Shown one piece after another: positions 1 to 12,800 of a stretch of DNA of 64,000 nt. The DNA comes from Ophiocordyceps camponoti-saundersi (nom. inval.) (taxonomy: Eukaryota; Ascomycota; Sordariomycetes; Hypocreales; Ophiocordycipitaceae): assembly GCA_003339415.1 (NCBI GenBank), contig PDHQ01000077.1:81565-145564 (forward strand), written 5' to 3'. A program made the position numbers and the translations under genes. How positions within the stretch are numbered: position 1 is the stretch's first letter; each line of letters begins with the position of its first letter. The notes under the pieces are model-generated. The model had not been told where the DNA came from. It ran no database searches and saw only the letters and a program-made list of their open reading frames with translations.

Positions 1-112
1 ATTAGACTTACTATTAGACTAATAAAAAGGGATCACGACTACTACTACCCTAACGTATAATACTATACGATCTAATCTGATCCTATAATTTAAGACCGAT
101 CGAGGGATTTTA
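1..112 (+). mobile_element. Partial LTR of gypsy family A (3' end of the LTR)
   Basis: This is the reverse complement of the first part of the family-A LTRs at 8702, 24767, 44922 and 48869, as those read on the plus strand. It carries the shared block around the gatcgagggatttt end. Family A's pol is read from the other strand of those copies, so here the element's sense direction is plus and the LTR terminates at 112 (…ggatttta, from an original CA end). The rest of this A copy, or of a solo LTR, lies left of the window. It directly abuts family-B internal sequence at 113, so the A copy was inserted into a B element; the TSD cannot be checked from this side alone. The LTR length elsewhere is about 197 bp, so about 85 bp are outside the window. 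Confidence 0.85.
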
Positions 113-1858
113 GCGAGTACTTAGCGAGAGCGGGTAAGTTATTTAGCTAAACTAGTTTCCGGGCTACGTAGTTAAGTAATAACTTTTTCTCCGCTATCTA
201 GAATAAGCCGATAAAAAGATTTTAGGCGTAATCGGTTACTTAGCAGATTTCCTACGGAAAATACTATTTATTAATTACTAAGGTAATAATTAGGTGCTTA
301 TAAACTAAGCTAGCTTAACGGCCTTAGAAATTAATAAGGGGGATAGGATAGATAGGGATAAGCTTACCGCTTAGGCGCTTTACTACTTACTTTACGAAAT
401 AATAACTAACTAAGAGATAGGTATTTACTCCGGTATTATATAAAGTAAAAGTACGAAAAGCTATATTATTAATTTAAACTTAATTATTAATAGTAAATAA
501 CTCTTTTATTTTCCGTCTTACGCGCGATATTTTTAAGATTATTAAGGAGCCTTATAATAGTTTTACTTTTTTCCCGAATTAGAGTTATCTAACCGAATAG
601 AGTTAAGTAAAAGCGTCTAAACTTTACGAACTCTCCTTACTTTTTATTAATCGGGGTAGTCCTTAGCTATATAGCCCTTTTTTCTATAAATAAAATAAGT
701 GCCGTTTTCCTAGTAAACTTTCTTCTCGTTTTTACTAAGGGCCTAGCCTTTCTAGTAAGAGGTTATAATTATAATTATAATCTTCTTCTACTTTTCCGGG
801 GTAACCTTCTTATTTACTTAGCTTTTATAGGAAAACTCTTAATAAGTTAACTTTTTCTTTTAATAAAATACGGCGTTTTTCACGTACTCGTAGAATTCCT
901 TATACGTTATATATAAATTTTTAGCTTTTATAAGAAAGCTTAAGTTAAGATTAGTAAGTAGATAATCTTAAAGCGTATACTTAATCTAAGCTAAGGGAAC
1001 TTAAGTTTTAGCTATAAGGTAGTCGAACTTTATAAGAAACTCTTAAATTTCCTACTTACCTATTAATAAGAAGTTTAGTTTATAAAGTTAGTTTATAGCC
1101 TTAGTAAATTCGTTAGGATTTCTATAAGTAGATTTTAAGTATTAGATTATTTTAGCTAATCTAAAAAAGGGGCGTTCCTCTAAGTTATATTAGGTTTCTA
1201 AGAGTTTATAAGCTTTCCTTTCTAATACGCGGAATAATATACTTATCCGGTCCTATTTATCTCGAAAAGTTATCTTATCGGACCTTATTTTATTTTTTAA
1301 GTTTATAAGGAAAGTACTAAAATCCTCCTTTTTACCCGAAAACTTACTTACCTCTTTATAGCGAATTTTCGTAGAATTAAAATAGGAGGGGTTTAGCTAT
1401 CTTACCGGGGCTATTAGCGTAAAGGTATCCTAAGCGGCCTTTCCGGTTAAGATAAATATCTTTTTATTTATATTAAACGTAATCGATATTTCTTAATAGG
1501 TCTTTTCTACGTTTAAATTTTAATCTTTTTAAGTTAACTAACCTTAAAGTTTTATAACTTACGCTTATAATTACGCTATCTCCGCACGCTACTTATATAA
1601 TATAGTTATATTAATAATATTTTAAGAAAAGGTAGCTATTATCGTAATTTAGTTTTCGCTAATATCTTATTTTATTATAAGGTTAGGCGTCTCCGAGGCG
1701 AGTCTTCTTAATCGCCTAAAAGTCTAGTTAGGGGCTTTAGATATATATCTCGAAGCTAATCGTAATCTATATATAAGTTTTTTTCTATCTTATACGGGGA
1801 TATAAAAGCAAGGTGCGGGTTTCTTAATCGCTTGCTAGTAAATTTAAGCTTAGAATAG
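113..1858 (-). pseudogene. Family B gypsy: gag-side internal fragment (copy B2)
   Basis: This stretch is collinear with 13232-14977 of B1. Both are 1746 bp, with no net length difference and only RIP-type transitions noticed. Read on the minus strand it is the first part of a Ty3/gypsy internal region, next to the 5' LTR at 1859-2183. It therefore covers the capsid-like gag segment and, near 655-705, the zinc-knuckle segment in which the CCHC positions read as Tyr. Every frame is broken by stops from former Gln and Trp codons. The fragment is cut at 113 by an A-family LTR, and the pol part would lie beyond that insertion, outside the window. It cannot make protein. Confidence 0.85.
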
Positions 1859-2183
1859 TATTATAACCGTAAAATATATTAACTAAATAATAATATTAGT
1901 ATTATAAATAAAGATTTTAAGCTAAGGGGAAGGGAAAAAAAAAAAGGAAAACTCCCGTAGGCGAAATCCTAGTAAAATATATAAAGGTATATACTAGTAA
2001 AGATAGGAGAGGGTAAGGGGAAATCTTAGTAAAAGGTTAACTTTATTTCCGGGTAATTTCCCCCTAAGGTTTTCTTAAGGATTTTACGATAAGGTTTCCG
2101 AGGTTACGTAACTATAGTCGGAAATCCTCGGAAATCACCGTAAAATATTTAGAGGAAATCCCTATAATTACTAGCGCGTAATA
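1859..2183 (-). repeat. 5' LTR of gypsy B2 (325 bp)
   Basis: The LTR starts tattataacc and ends gcgcgtaata. It aligns to the two 373-bp LTRs of B1 (9324-9696 and 14978-15350). The 48-bp difference is one copy of a tandem block (…cctcggaaat-accgtaaaatat…ccctataatt) that is duplicated in both B1 LTRs and single here. Ends TA…TA fit an original TG…CA pair after RIP. The sequence beyond 2183 is the flank of B2 and is not B-like. Because sense is minus, this is the upstream LTR. Confidence 0.85.
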
Positions 2184-5100
2184 AATAGCGCTATAAACTA
2201 CCTTAGCCTATCTCCTCTAATATTAAACTATAATTAAAGCTTAATTACTACTTATTAGTAATTATAATTATAAAGTAAATACTCTAATATATTAACTTAT
2301 ATTAATTTTAGCTTACTAATATATTTTATATTAATATTTTTAAGTTTAATTAAAGCTAGATATAGCTTTATTTTATATAAATTATTATAATTATAATATT
2401 ATTAATTTACCCGCCTTATTTACGATTTACTTTATATCTTAAAAAAATTTATATTTACTAGGTTTAAGTTATTATCTTCTCCCTTATCTAATAACTCCTT
2501 AACTTTTCTAGCTATTTTATTAATAGAAGTAACTATAAATTAACGCTAGCTTTATAACGCGAGTTTATTTAGCGTAAAGCTACTAAAACTTAAAATAAAG
2601 TATATCTTACTTAGAGTTACTATTAGTATAGTAATTTATAATAAGTTTAATATAATAGTTAGCTATAAAATAATTACCTACTATTATAATAAGCTTAGAG
2701 TAATAATTAGCTTAGGTAAAGTTACTTATCGCTAAAATAAGCTTAAAATAATAATAAGATCTAGCGTAATAGTAAGCTATATATTACTAAGGGTAATTAT
2801 TATTAGCGTTAGTTTATTATCCTTATTAAGGAATAACTTATCTAACTTTAAAATTTTTAAATATTTTAGTAATAGCTTATAATTATAAAGCCCCCTATAC
2901 CTCCTTAATATTTCGCTAAGGTATAGCTTAAGTTTATATTTCTCTAGTAATTTTAAGTTAGTAAGAGGTAAATTATATTAGAAACTAAGTAATTAAAACT
3001 CTTAGCTAATACTAAGTAATTAGGTAATTTAAGGTAAGGTAACTTTAGGTATCTAAAAGATATAAAATTTAGCTAAATCTATCCTTATTATAATAGTATT
3101 ATAGTTTACTATAGCTACGTAAATATTAATAGCTACCGAAGCGGCCGCCGCCTTAACTAAAGTCTCCTTTACTATAAATAACCTAGCTACCCCCTTATTA
3201 GTTAAGCCTATCTTTATTATATTTAGCGCTAATATAGCCTCTAACTTTAAAACTTTATTATTACCGAAATTAACTTAGCGTAAGCTCCCTCCCTTACTCT
3301 TTTTAAAATATACCTTAATAAGATATAAACGCTTTAAATCGATAATAAAAATAAGTAGTAAGTTATTATTATTATTATCTATATCTAATATAATTATAAA
3401 AGTCTTAGGCGCGGCATAAGCCTTCTTTTTAGTAAGGCGTATTTAAATTACGGTAAGAGATATCTATCTTTTACCCTTACCTTTTAAAAGCGCTATAAGC
3501 GCCGCCTTAATAAGCTTTGTTATCGCTAGCTTACGCGTTTTACTTATTTTATAAGTTATATCTACCCTTACCTTAAGCGAAACCTAAGCTAGCTTTCCTA
3601 GCTTCTTAAGTACTATTTTTACTTTTTTACTTAAGTTTAATATATTATAAGCTATACTTATAAAGCTTAAAGTTTATTAATTAATATAGGCGTCGATTTA
3701 TTTTAAGGTAGCGTAAATTAACTTAAATATAAAGATAGATATCTCCCCCCCCTTTTCCTCCGCCTCCTTTACTTTTTTTATAACCTTAATATAGATACTT
3801 TTTAAAGCGTTCCTTACTTTAATTATATTTTTATAAATATAATTTTAGCTTAAATTTTAAATTAAAGTAAAATTCTCCTTAGCTATAGCTTATATTTTTT
3901 TAAATTTTTATTACTTATTATAATACTTAGCTTATATAGTATATAGCTTCTTAGCGTTATCCTTAAATTAAGGATATATAAGTATATAAGTAAAATTCGT
4001 CCGGGTATAAGTAACGTATACGCGCGCGTTTATAGCTACTATATATTAGCTTAATCTTATTAATATATAGCTTAAATAAAGCGTAATTTATTTAGCTAAT
4101 CTTAATAGCTAGCGTATAAATAATAAATATAATCTTAAATAAGTTTAAAAATATAACTATTATAAAGCGTAGCTTATTTATTATTAGCTTTTATATTATA
4201 ATTATAAGCTATTATTATTATAATAAGGGAAATTAAAATTAATATTATTTATAAAAAAAAGGGGCCCCGCGCTATATAAGCTATAAGATTTTATACCTTA
4301 TAATAGCTTACTTACTAATTATAAGGCGCTATAGTATATATTAGTATATACCTTTTTACTTTATAGCGGTATATATTTCCTTCCCTTACCGGAGTTTTAG
4401 CTTATATTTACCCTCCTACGGCTAAGGTTCGCGGCCGCTTTTATCTTAGTAACCCCTAGACCCTAGCTTAATTTACCCTAAACCCGCTATTATAACCTAG
4501 CGGACTAGCACGAGGCCCGCTATAGCACCCTCTCCTTACTTACTATTCTTACTTTACTAGCTACCGACTACTTAGTAAGGGGTTTTCCCCCGGGCCTAGC
4601 TTAGTTTTTCCCCTCTTCCTACCCTCTATATGCTTAGATACCTTATAGGTCCCTAAAGTAATATAATATATATAATATAAAAAGAAAAAAATAACTTTAT
4701 ACTTTTACTTTAGCTATATTTCGAAAGTAAGATTATTACCCTTTAATAATTTTTTAAAGCCTTAAATATTTAAGAGATAAATAACCTTATTACTTATAAT
4801 ATCTTCTCTTTTAAAAAATATAACTTTAAGAAATATCGCAAAATATATATTTTCTATACTTAGATAGTTTATAAAATTAAAAAAACCGGAATAAATTACT
4901 TGTATAAGGAATTACGCTTTATTATTATAAGTTATAATAATAAAAGTAAAAATATTATCTTTATTTAATTTTTAATAATTTAGCGCGTTAGCTAGCGCTT
5001 TATATTAGCTTTTACCTTTACTAAACTCTAAGCTAGTTTTAAGCTTACTTTATAAGATATTATATAAGTATACTTATAATTTTATTTTAATTTTAAGCGT

Positions 5101-5787
5101 ATTATTATCGCTACTTTTCTAATAAAAATAAAATACTAATATCTTAAAAGTATTATTATCTATATTATTAAGCTTTTATATAAGATTATAAAAGCTAAAA
5201 TTTACTAATCTTATATTTATTAAAATTATTATCTTTACTAATTATAAATATAAATATTAATATTTAATTTATATCTCTTTATTAAATATAGTAACTGCGC
5301 TTATTTTAATATTATTAGCTTATAAACTAATAATATCCTAATACTTAATATAAAGGCTTTTAAACGCTTAAAAAATAATAAGATAGCTACCGCGAAATTC
5401 TATATTAAACTTAAGGTAATACTTAAAGCTAGGAATATTATAAACTTTAATAAATCTTAAATTAATATTAATTTAACTTTAGTTTATTATTAATAAAAGG
5501 GCTAAGCCGCTAAGATCTGCCTTATTAACTTTTCTACCTTAAACTCTATATAATAATACTTTAAGTAGCGTGCTAAAAGCGCGTATATTATTTTTATTTA
5601 TTAACTAGAGCCCGCATATAACCTCTCTACTACCGCTTAGTATTAGTTTTAAAAATTAAAAGATTATAAAAGGCTAAATAAATAACTATAATAATAATAA
5701 GAAAATTAAACTTATAAATTATAATATATACTTATACCGCTAAATAAAATAAAGTTATATATTTTTACTAATAGTTTATTTACTAAT
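2184..5787. other. Unclassified degenerate host sequence X, left part
   Basis: This is the 3.6 kb flanked by B2 and by C1, and it resumes after C1 at 25690 (TSD ctaat on both sides of C1). It is heavily RIP-mutated, with dense stops in all frames. I see no LTR, no terminal inverted repeats and no reverse transcriptase or transposase motif. A minus-strand coding trace at about 2560-3560 is listed separately. A short GC-richer stretch at about 4380-4640 contains several CpG-rich blocks but no recognisable motif. The rest, about 4650-5787, is AT-rich with no feature I can name. It could be an old transposon of unknown type or a duplicated host gene region that became a RIP target. Confidence 0.5.
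2560..3560 (-). pseudogene. Unrecognised degenerate coding trace in host X
   Basis: Read on the minus strand, one frame stays in protein-like composition for roughly 330 codons, interrupted almost only by TAA/TAG of the kind RIP makes from CAA/CAG/TGG. It includes a Lys/Arg/Ala-rich part (about 3420-3550), then an Ile/Leu/Asp-rich part and a VKETLVKAAAASVA-like helix at about 3125-3170. The continuity of the frame and the use of GCx, GGx and CTx codons argue that it was once translated. I do not recognise the family. There is no DDE, RT or integrase motif that I can identify. Limits are approximate, and the true start lies upstream (higher coordinate) in a more damaged region. Confidence 0.4.
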
Positions 5788-6285
5788 TATTAGTTATTCA
5801 TCCTTTCTAAGCCGAATAGGAGGCTAATATTAGGTTTCGCTCTTATCGTAATATATAAGTTAATAGCTATAAGGAACTCCACGTATATACGTATTAACTT
5901 AATTAATAAGGTTCGGGTATTTCTACTAGATTATATAGCTAAAGGAATATTACGTCTCCCGTTTAATATACTCCGGCAGAAGGAGTTATAAATAATTAAT
6001 TTAATAACTTTATTTATAACTTCTTACTTAAATAAAAATACGGAAAAGATTAATATATTATATACCTATCCGGCTATACTCCCTCTTACCCTCGATTCTT
6101 ATCGTATTAACGATATATATTATATTAATATTATACTAATCTTAGATTAGTATTATCTTAAGTTTAACTCCTTTTTATATATACCTCTAACCTCCTATTT
6201 TATTTATATAAAAATAGTAATCTTTATAACGCGTATTACGCGCGTATTATATTCCTAAGTAGCTAGTAATATATATATTCTAATA
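5788..6285. repeat. Left LTR of C1 (498 bp)
   Basis: The LTR starts tattagtta and ends attctaata. Comparison of all copies suggests an unmutated start of TGTCGGTTAGG-type: tatcag at 62268 and the complement of cgata at 44057-44061 show intermediate states. It contains a short block with gcgcg/acgcgt CpG motifs near 6228-6252 that recurs in every copy. The partner LTR is 25187-25684. Confidence 0.85.
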
Positions 6286-7466
6286 TTAGTAATTTTTCTT
6301 TTTTAGTTAGGAATATCTATCTTATTATATAAGTAATTAAGGTATAATTAGGTTCTTTTAATAGCTATCGTAAATCGAATTGTTTTTCTACTTTTAAGGA
6401 CTTATATAGTTTAAGGTCTTATAAATACCTTTTACCTTACTAATCTATTAATAAGTTTAAGTTAATATTAAGTAGATATCCGATTATTTTTTTACTAATT
6501 TTAATATTATTTTTTAAGGTAATATAGATTAAATTATTTTTCGCGTTATCCCTTCGCGTTATCGAAGGTAAATAAGGGCTATAAAGTAATAATTATAATA
6601 TTATATATTATTACTAAGAAAATATAATATAATACCGCGATAAAATATTTAAGTTTATGAACTAGTTTTATAGCTATAGTTACTTTTAGATAGTTACGGG
6701 ACTAATAGTTAAATCCCCTAAATATTTAATAAATTAGCTATAAGGATATTACCGGGGTATTTTATTTTAGAAACCCTCGGTAAATATTAGTTATTATAAA
6801 GGGGAATATCCCCTATTAACTAATAAACCCCTATAACTAGTAAAGGTTATCTTTATCTTATAGTATTTCTCGTTCCTATACTATAGTATTCGTTAACTTA
6901 GTTTTATTATTTTTAGCCTTATCCTTATTATTCGATTATTATTACTATACTCTTAAGGTAATTTAACGCCTTTATAACGTACGTTATTCTTCTTTATATT
7001 ATAGCCCCGGGGGTATAATAGGGGTATTATACTCCCTTAGTAGCTTTTCTCTTTTAGTTTATAAACTAGAAAAGTAAATAGAATATATAAAATAAAAAGA
7101 GATATACTTAGTAAGGAGGGGTTTAGGTAGTTTTTAAAAAATAAAAAGAATAAATATTAAAAAAACTAACGTAAAAGAGAAAGAAAGGAAAATTAAAAAG
7201 GGGATAGGGGGCCTTTTATAATTAAGAAATATATATTAATTTAAATACTAACTTTAATAATAATAATATATACTAATTTACTATATATTAATTTACTTTA
7301 ATAATAAAAATATATATTAATATCTTAGATATTAGTTTACTTTAATAATATAAAGTAAGGGTATATATTTATTATAAAGGGGTAAATTAGTAAGTTAGTA
7401 ACCTTACCTATAAATTACCCCGCGCCTTAGCTTTATATTCCTTTTCTTCCTTTCTCCTCTATATTA

Positions 7467-7501
<35 letters not shown>

Positions 7502-8697
7502 CTAAAAGTAAATTTAAGTTAATTTTAAGCTAAGTATAATAAAGATTTATACTAATTTTAAAATAAAATTATATTTATACTTAAGTAATACCTTTATATT
7601 TTTATTACGCTACGTAGCTATTATATTATTATCTTAAGCTTTAAATTAAAAGCTAATATTAATAATAATAATACGCTATATAAAATAATATATTAATATA
7701 TAAAAAATATATTAGTCTTAACTTAATTTTAAGTTAGCTATAAATCGAAATTATATTAAGTATTAATATATTTTTAAACTTAGCTCCTTTTTAATATATA
7801 TATTTATTACTTACTCCTTTAGTAGCTTATACTCTAAGTATTATATTAGCTATTTCGTTCCGCTCGCGTGCTAAGACGCTATCGCTTATAAACGCGGTAA
7901 TTTTAATTACGCTTTATTACGCGTAACTTAAGGACTATAATCTTTTCGCGTCCGCGCCGCCGCCTACGTTATTATCCTAAGTATAATATAATTAAATTAA
8001 ATATAGCGATATAAAAAAAGTGCTCTCTTATTAAAATTATATTAATTATATAAGTAAATAAAAGCTAATTATTAATACTTATTAAAAATAAGTATCTTAG
8101 CTAGTAATAGCTTATTACGCTTATACGAAAATAATTATTTATTATAATAATATATATATAGCTTATTTTCTAAGTTTAGATATTATATAAGCTAATATTA
8201 ATTTAGTAAATAATCCTTATAGTAATAGCTTTAGCTTAAGCTTTAGCTATCTTTATAAGTAATAATATACTTTTATATAAAAACTAATATATTAAGGTAA
8301 GTTTAATAATAATATAATCTTTATTTAAGTTTAAATTATTATTTAACTAATATTATTAGTACGCTAATATTACTCGCTTTATATTTTAAGCTTAGCGGGA
8401 GGCGCGTTTTTCTTAGCGTCTGCGCTAAAAGTAATATTAGGGGACTTTAATCTTAAAGTTTCTTTTTTATTTTTATTATTTTTATTTTTCCTTTTTATTA
8501 TTTTTATTTTTTATATTTTACTAAATTAATTCTTTTATAAGAGATTCTTTTTTAACTTTTATAAAATATTATAAAATAAAGTATATTAAGTAATTACTAA
8601 GATTTATCTAAGATTAATATAATTCTAAGTTAAAATCGAAATAAAGTTTTATAAATTACGGACTAAATCCGAAAAAAAAAATAAGTAAATAATATTA
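6286..8697. other. C1 internal region, non-coding, left part
   Basis: This stretch has no coding trace. It includes a pyrimidine-rich run directly inside the LTR (about 6292-6312), a TTA microsatellite at about 7462-7497, a GC-richer block near 7860-7980, and a T-rich tract at about 8461-8520. Each block has counterparts in C3 (inverted, 30017-32579), C2 (40532-43156) and C4 (inverted, 58710-60232), which defines it as conserved element sequence and not random spacer. A1 interrupts it after 8701. Confidence 0.75.
7462..7497. repeat. TTA microsatellite inside C1
   Basis: A run of about 11-12 attatt units sits at the position where C3 (about 31440-31472, complement), C2 (about 41575-41670) and C5 (63821 to the end) carry the same microsatellite at different lengths. 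It follows the conserved block cgcgccttagct and a pyrimidine-rich run, which anchors the homology. Confidence 0.85.
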
Positions 8698-8701
8698 ACT
8701 T

Positions 8702-8898
8702 TAAAATCCCTCGATCGGTCTTAAATTATAAGATTAAATTAAATTATATAGTATTATACGTTAGGGTATTAGTAGTCGTGATCTCTTTTATATTAGTCTA
8801 ATAGCAAATCTAATAATAATAATAATTTCTCTAAGTTCTTCCCTTTTTCCTCCTATTCCTTATCTCCTTATACCTTATCCTCTAACGCCTATCTAACA
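8702..8898 (-). repeat. 3' LTR of gypsy A1 (197 bp)
   Basis: Read on plus, it starts taaaatccctcg and ends atctaaca. It matches 24767-24963, 44922-45119, 48869-49066 and the partial copy 1-112. One CA end survives here at 8897-8898, showing that the original terminus was TG…CA. The block aataataataataat near 8816 is present in every copy. Confidence 0.88.
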
Positions 8899-9323
8899 AA
8901 GTAAGGGGGCATCTTTATTATAGTCGCCTACGACTACTTTCTCCGTCTAAACCTCTCTATTATAACCCTCCTTAAATAGCCTAGAAAATAGCCCGGTCCT
9001 AGATTAGGGCGGTATACCCCTAATTGCCGTTAACTTACTTAACTTAGTAGGAGACCTTTCTTCTTATCCTTCTAATAGCTTCGCCCTTTTAACTACTTTA
9101 TCGCCCGACTAAGTAGCGGTAATAAGCCTTTTTAACTTAGTTATCTAGCTAGAATATTATATAGATAGGTCCGATATCGTTTATCTATTAAACTCTTCGA
9201 AGGACGCTTCTATTACTTAGCGTAATATTAACTTAATAACTATACTTAGAGGGGTTTAGATAGTATCTTAAATTAACGTAAATTAAAGAGTATTATATAT
9301 TATTTTTTTAATAACCTCCTAGA
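8899..9323. other. A1 internal sequence next to its 3' LTR
   Basis: The sequence from the purine-rich aagtaaggggg (8899) to the B1 insertion site is collinear with A2 45120 to about 45545. No coding trace is evident in the part nearest the LTR. The half nearer B1 belongs to the end of the accessory ORF region. It contains many in-phase stops on both strands. Confidence 0.6.
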
Positions 9324-9696
9324 TATTACGGCCGTGAAATACGTTAACTAAATAATAGTATTAGTATTATAAATAAAGATTCTAAGCTAAGGAGAAAGGA
9401 AAGAAAAGAGGAAAAACTCTCGTAGGCGAGATCCTAGTAAAATATATAAAAGCATATGCTAGTAAAGATAGGAGAGGGTATAGGGAAATCTTAGTAAAAA
9501 GTTAACTCTATTTCCGGGTAATTTCCTACTAAGGTCTTCCTAGGGATTTTACGATAAGGTTTCTAAGGTTACGTAACTATAGTTAAAAATCCTCGGAAAT
9601 TACCGTAAAATATCTAAGAAAATCCCTATAATTAAAATCCTCGGAAATTACCGTAAAATATCTAAAAGAAATCCCTATAATTATTAGCGTATAATA
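9324..9696 (-). repeat. 3' LTR of gypsy B1 (373 bp)
   Basis: It starts tattacggccgtgaaat and ends gcgtataata. It is the less mutated of the two B1 LTRs at its start (cggccgtg against tagctata in the other). It contains two tandem copies of a 48-bp block within about 9585-9682. One undisturbed gcatatgc is present near 9452. Confidence 0.9.
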
Positions 9697-9849
9697 CTAC
9701 CCCTTAACGAAGGTTTTAATATACCTATTAAGATTAGTAATAATAACTATATAGCTAGGTGCTTAGGGAAATAGCCGTATTATCTTAGTTATTATCCTAA
9801 TATTTATAATCCGTAGCGGCGGCTTTAACCTAATATTAGAGATTAATAA

Positions 9850-12800
9850 GCGGATTAGCGGTATCTAAGAAATAGTTATAGAATTCCTTAAGAGCTATAA
9901 GCATATAACGGAAATTCTTAGTAAGGTATTATATCTCGTTTAGATTATAACTATATTAGCGGACTTAATATTCTAACTAATAACGCTATCTAGTAACCTA
10001 AGATTAGAGGATTTACTTAACCTCTTATTTTAGTATACTATCGATATTTTCTAGCTTAGCGGGAGATATCTCCTACTTAGGTAGCGGATTTATAGTAGCT
10101 TTCCGAAAATAGTTAGCGTAAAATAAGTTCGTTATCTAATAGCTATCTAATAAGTCGAGGATATAGCTATAGCTTTATTTCTCGATAATTATAAAGGGCT
10201 TAGATTATTAAGCGTTAAGGCGTATTATAAGTATAGTTATAAAAAAGCCTTTACGGTTAAAGAATACCTTATCGCTAACTATAAAATTTACTAGGCGACG
10301 CTTCCTATTTGCTTATATTTCCTACTTATAGCGAGCTTTCTTAGTAGCGGCTTAAGCTTACTATTATACTTCCTACGTATAGGCGATAAGTTTACGGGCT
10401 ATAGTAATCGGGTTTAAAATAGTTAAGGGATCCGGGGGATTAGTTACTAAGAGGGGGTTCTATATATCCTTACTAAGAGTAACTATAAGCGGTACTATAC
10501 TAATTAAAGTATACTATAAGAAGTTATACGTAAAATCTAACGCGGGAAGGAAAGCGCTTTAATTATCCTAATATTTATTCGTATAAAACCGTAACTTTTA
10601 GTCTAAGTATTAGTTAGTTACCTCTACGCTACTTTATATTTATAGGTATAAGGTATTACTATAGTAATACTTAATACTAGTTAACCGATTAATTTTACCG
10701 AGAAATCTTAAGATAAACGGGCTAGCGTTATCGGTAATCTATATATCTAATATACCGAAAAGATAATAAAAGTATTAGAAATAGCGTTTAGCGAGTACCT
10801 TTACTATATCGTTTTTCTTACCTAATAATATAGCGATAATCTAGCTTAGCTTATAGATAAAAGTTTAAATATAATTATACCTAAAGCGGTCTTTTAATAT
10901 AGCTTTCTTATTATAAGCTACGTACTCTTATACGGAAGTTAGAATAAGTAAAAGGTATAGTAAGCTTAGGGTTTTATCCCGCGGGGTCTTATTCTTTTAA
11001 TATTTATAGTAATTACGGATATATCGATAAATATCTTACTTTATTCTAAGCTAGTAATAATCTCGCCGGAGTATCTAGGTAATCTTATTCTAGCTATTAT
11101 AAGCGAAAATAGCTAGCTTATATATATTCCGAATTAAGGTAATATAAAGGAAAAGCCGCTTCTAACTATCTTATTCGGGAATAACTAAGAGGTTATTATA
11201 AAATCTAAGATCCTAGCTTATATTCTCCTCTTAGATTAATTATACTAACTCTACTCCTAATAAGGTAAAGTTTTCTTCGAGGTAGATTAGGGTAATTATA
11301 AAGGTTAGGGTTAGGACTTCGAATCTAAAGCTTTCCGGAGGAATTATTACAAGCGTCTTTTCCTCTTTCTTATAAGCTTTTATAGTTAGAAGCTTAGCTA
11401 TCTTATATAAAAGGATATTAATAGCTATATTTAATTAGCTAAGTTAATATATAAAATAGATATTAAACTAGGTAAGGAAATTAAATAATCGGACTTAGCG
11501 GACTAAAAGTAGTCTTTTTATTATAAAGTAAACTAAGGCCTTATAATCCGTAATTATATTAAACTTCTAATTAAGTAATTTCGGGTAGAAATACTTAAGG
11601 CTTTATATAATAGCGAGAAATTTACGGTCTTAGATCGGGTATATATATTTAGCTAAGTTTATTATTTTTAAGAAAAAGCTTATTAGCTTTTATACTTAGT
11701 TATTTTACTATTATTAAAATATATTAATAGTAGCGTTCTAAGAGGCGTTAGTTTTAAGCCGGGTTAGGAGTTTAGAACGAAAGAAAGTAAGTACTAGGGC
11801 TTACGTAGCTAGTTCTTTTATCTTATTAAAAGCCTCCTTCTATTCCGGTCTAAGCTTAAAAATAACGTCCTTTTTTAAGAGATAGTTTAGGGGTTCCGCG
11901 GTAATACTAATATAATAATAGAAAATCTAAATAAAGTTATATAATTTTACGAATAAATAGATAGCCTTATAATTTTAGAAATCTTCGAATTTTTAATCTT
12001 AGATTACTTATATTTTATAAAAGTTTACGCTTATTCCTTAGCCTACGTATAATATTATATTAAGGTAGTTAATTTTAGTAATATTAAATTTTAATTTCCG
12101 GATATCCTTTTATAAGTTTACTTAATATAAGCGCTAGATTATTTCTTAGTATTTCTCTTAATATTTCTTTTTTTTCGCTATTCGAGTAAATTAATATATT
12201 ATTAGCGTACGTACTTACGTAATAATTAAGAAGATTATAAAGTTAAGCGTTAATAAAGTTTTAAAATTATATAAATTTTACCTTAAGGCTAAATAGAAAA
12301 ATAAGCTAATAGAATATACTAAACCTTATATAGAAAGCTATAAAGTATTTAAAGTTAGGGTTAAGATAAAAATAATAAAACGCTTAAATAATATCGATTT
12401 TCGAGAACTATTTTGCCTCCTAGTAGCTAAACGCGGTATTTTCTAAGAAAAAAGCGGGCAAGATCCGACTTTTTAAGTAATTATTTATCTATTAGTAGTT
12501 AATATAAAAGCGTTAGGCTATTAAATATAGCTTCGGGGCGAAGAGAATAAAGGCGGCGTAAGGGCTAATATTTAGTTTAATAAAACTAATCTTAAGTAAG
12601 TAATTAATAATCTTTTTTTCTAAAAGTAAGTATTTTACTAATATTTTATAAAAGGGAGGTCTTACTAAGTTTAGGAGCTTTTCGAATTTTAAAGTTATAT
12701 TATAGCTAAGCTAGAGATAAGCTAAAATATAAGCTTCCTTTTTACTAAAAAATCTTTTAAAATGCGTAAAAGCTAAAAAGATTATACTATATATATAAGT

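Noticed and set aside
5788..6285. Interpretation of the C LTR as a stand-alone MITE
   Set aside because: Direct pairs of the 500-bp unit flank a conserved internal region with 5-bp TSDs outside, which is LTR-retrotransposon structure.
7462..7497. CRISPR-like regular repeats
   Set aside because: These are trinucleotide microsatellites without spacers. No CRISPR array or cas gene occurs, and the DNA is fungal in character.
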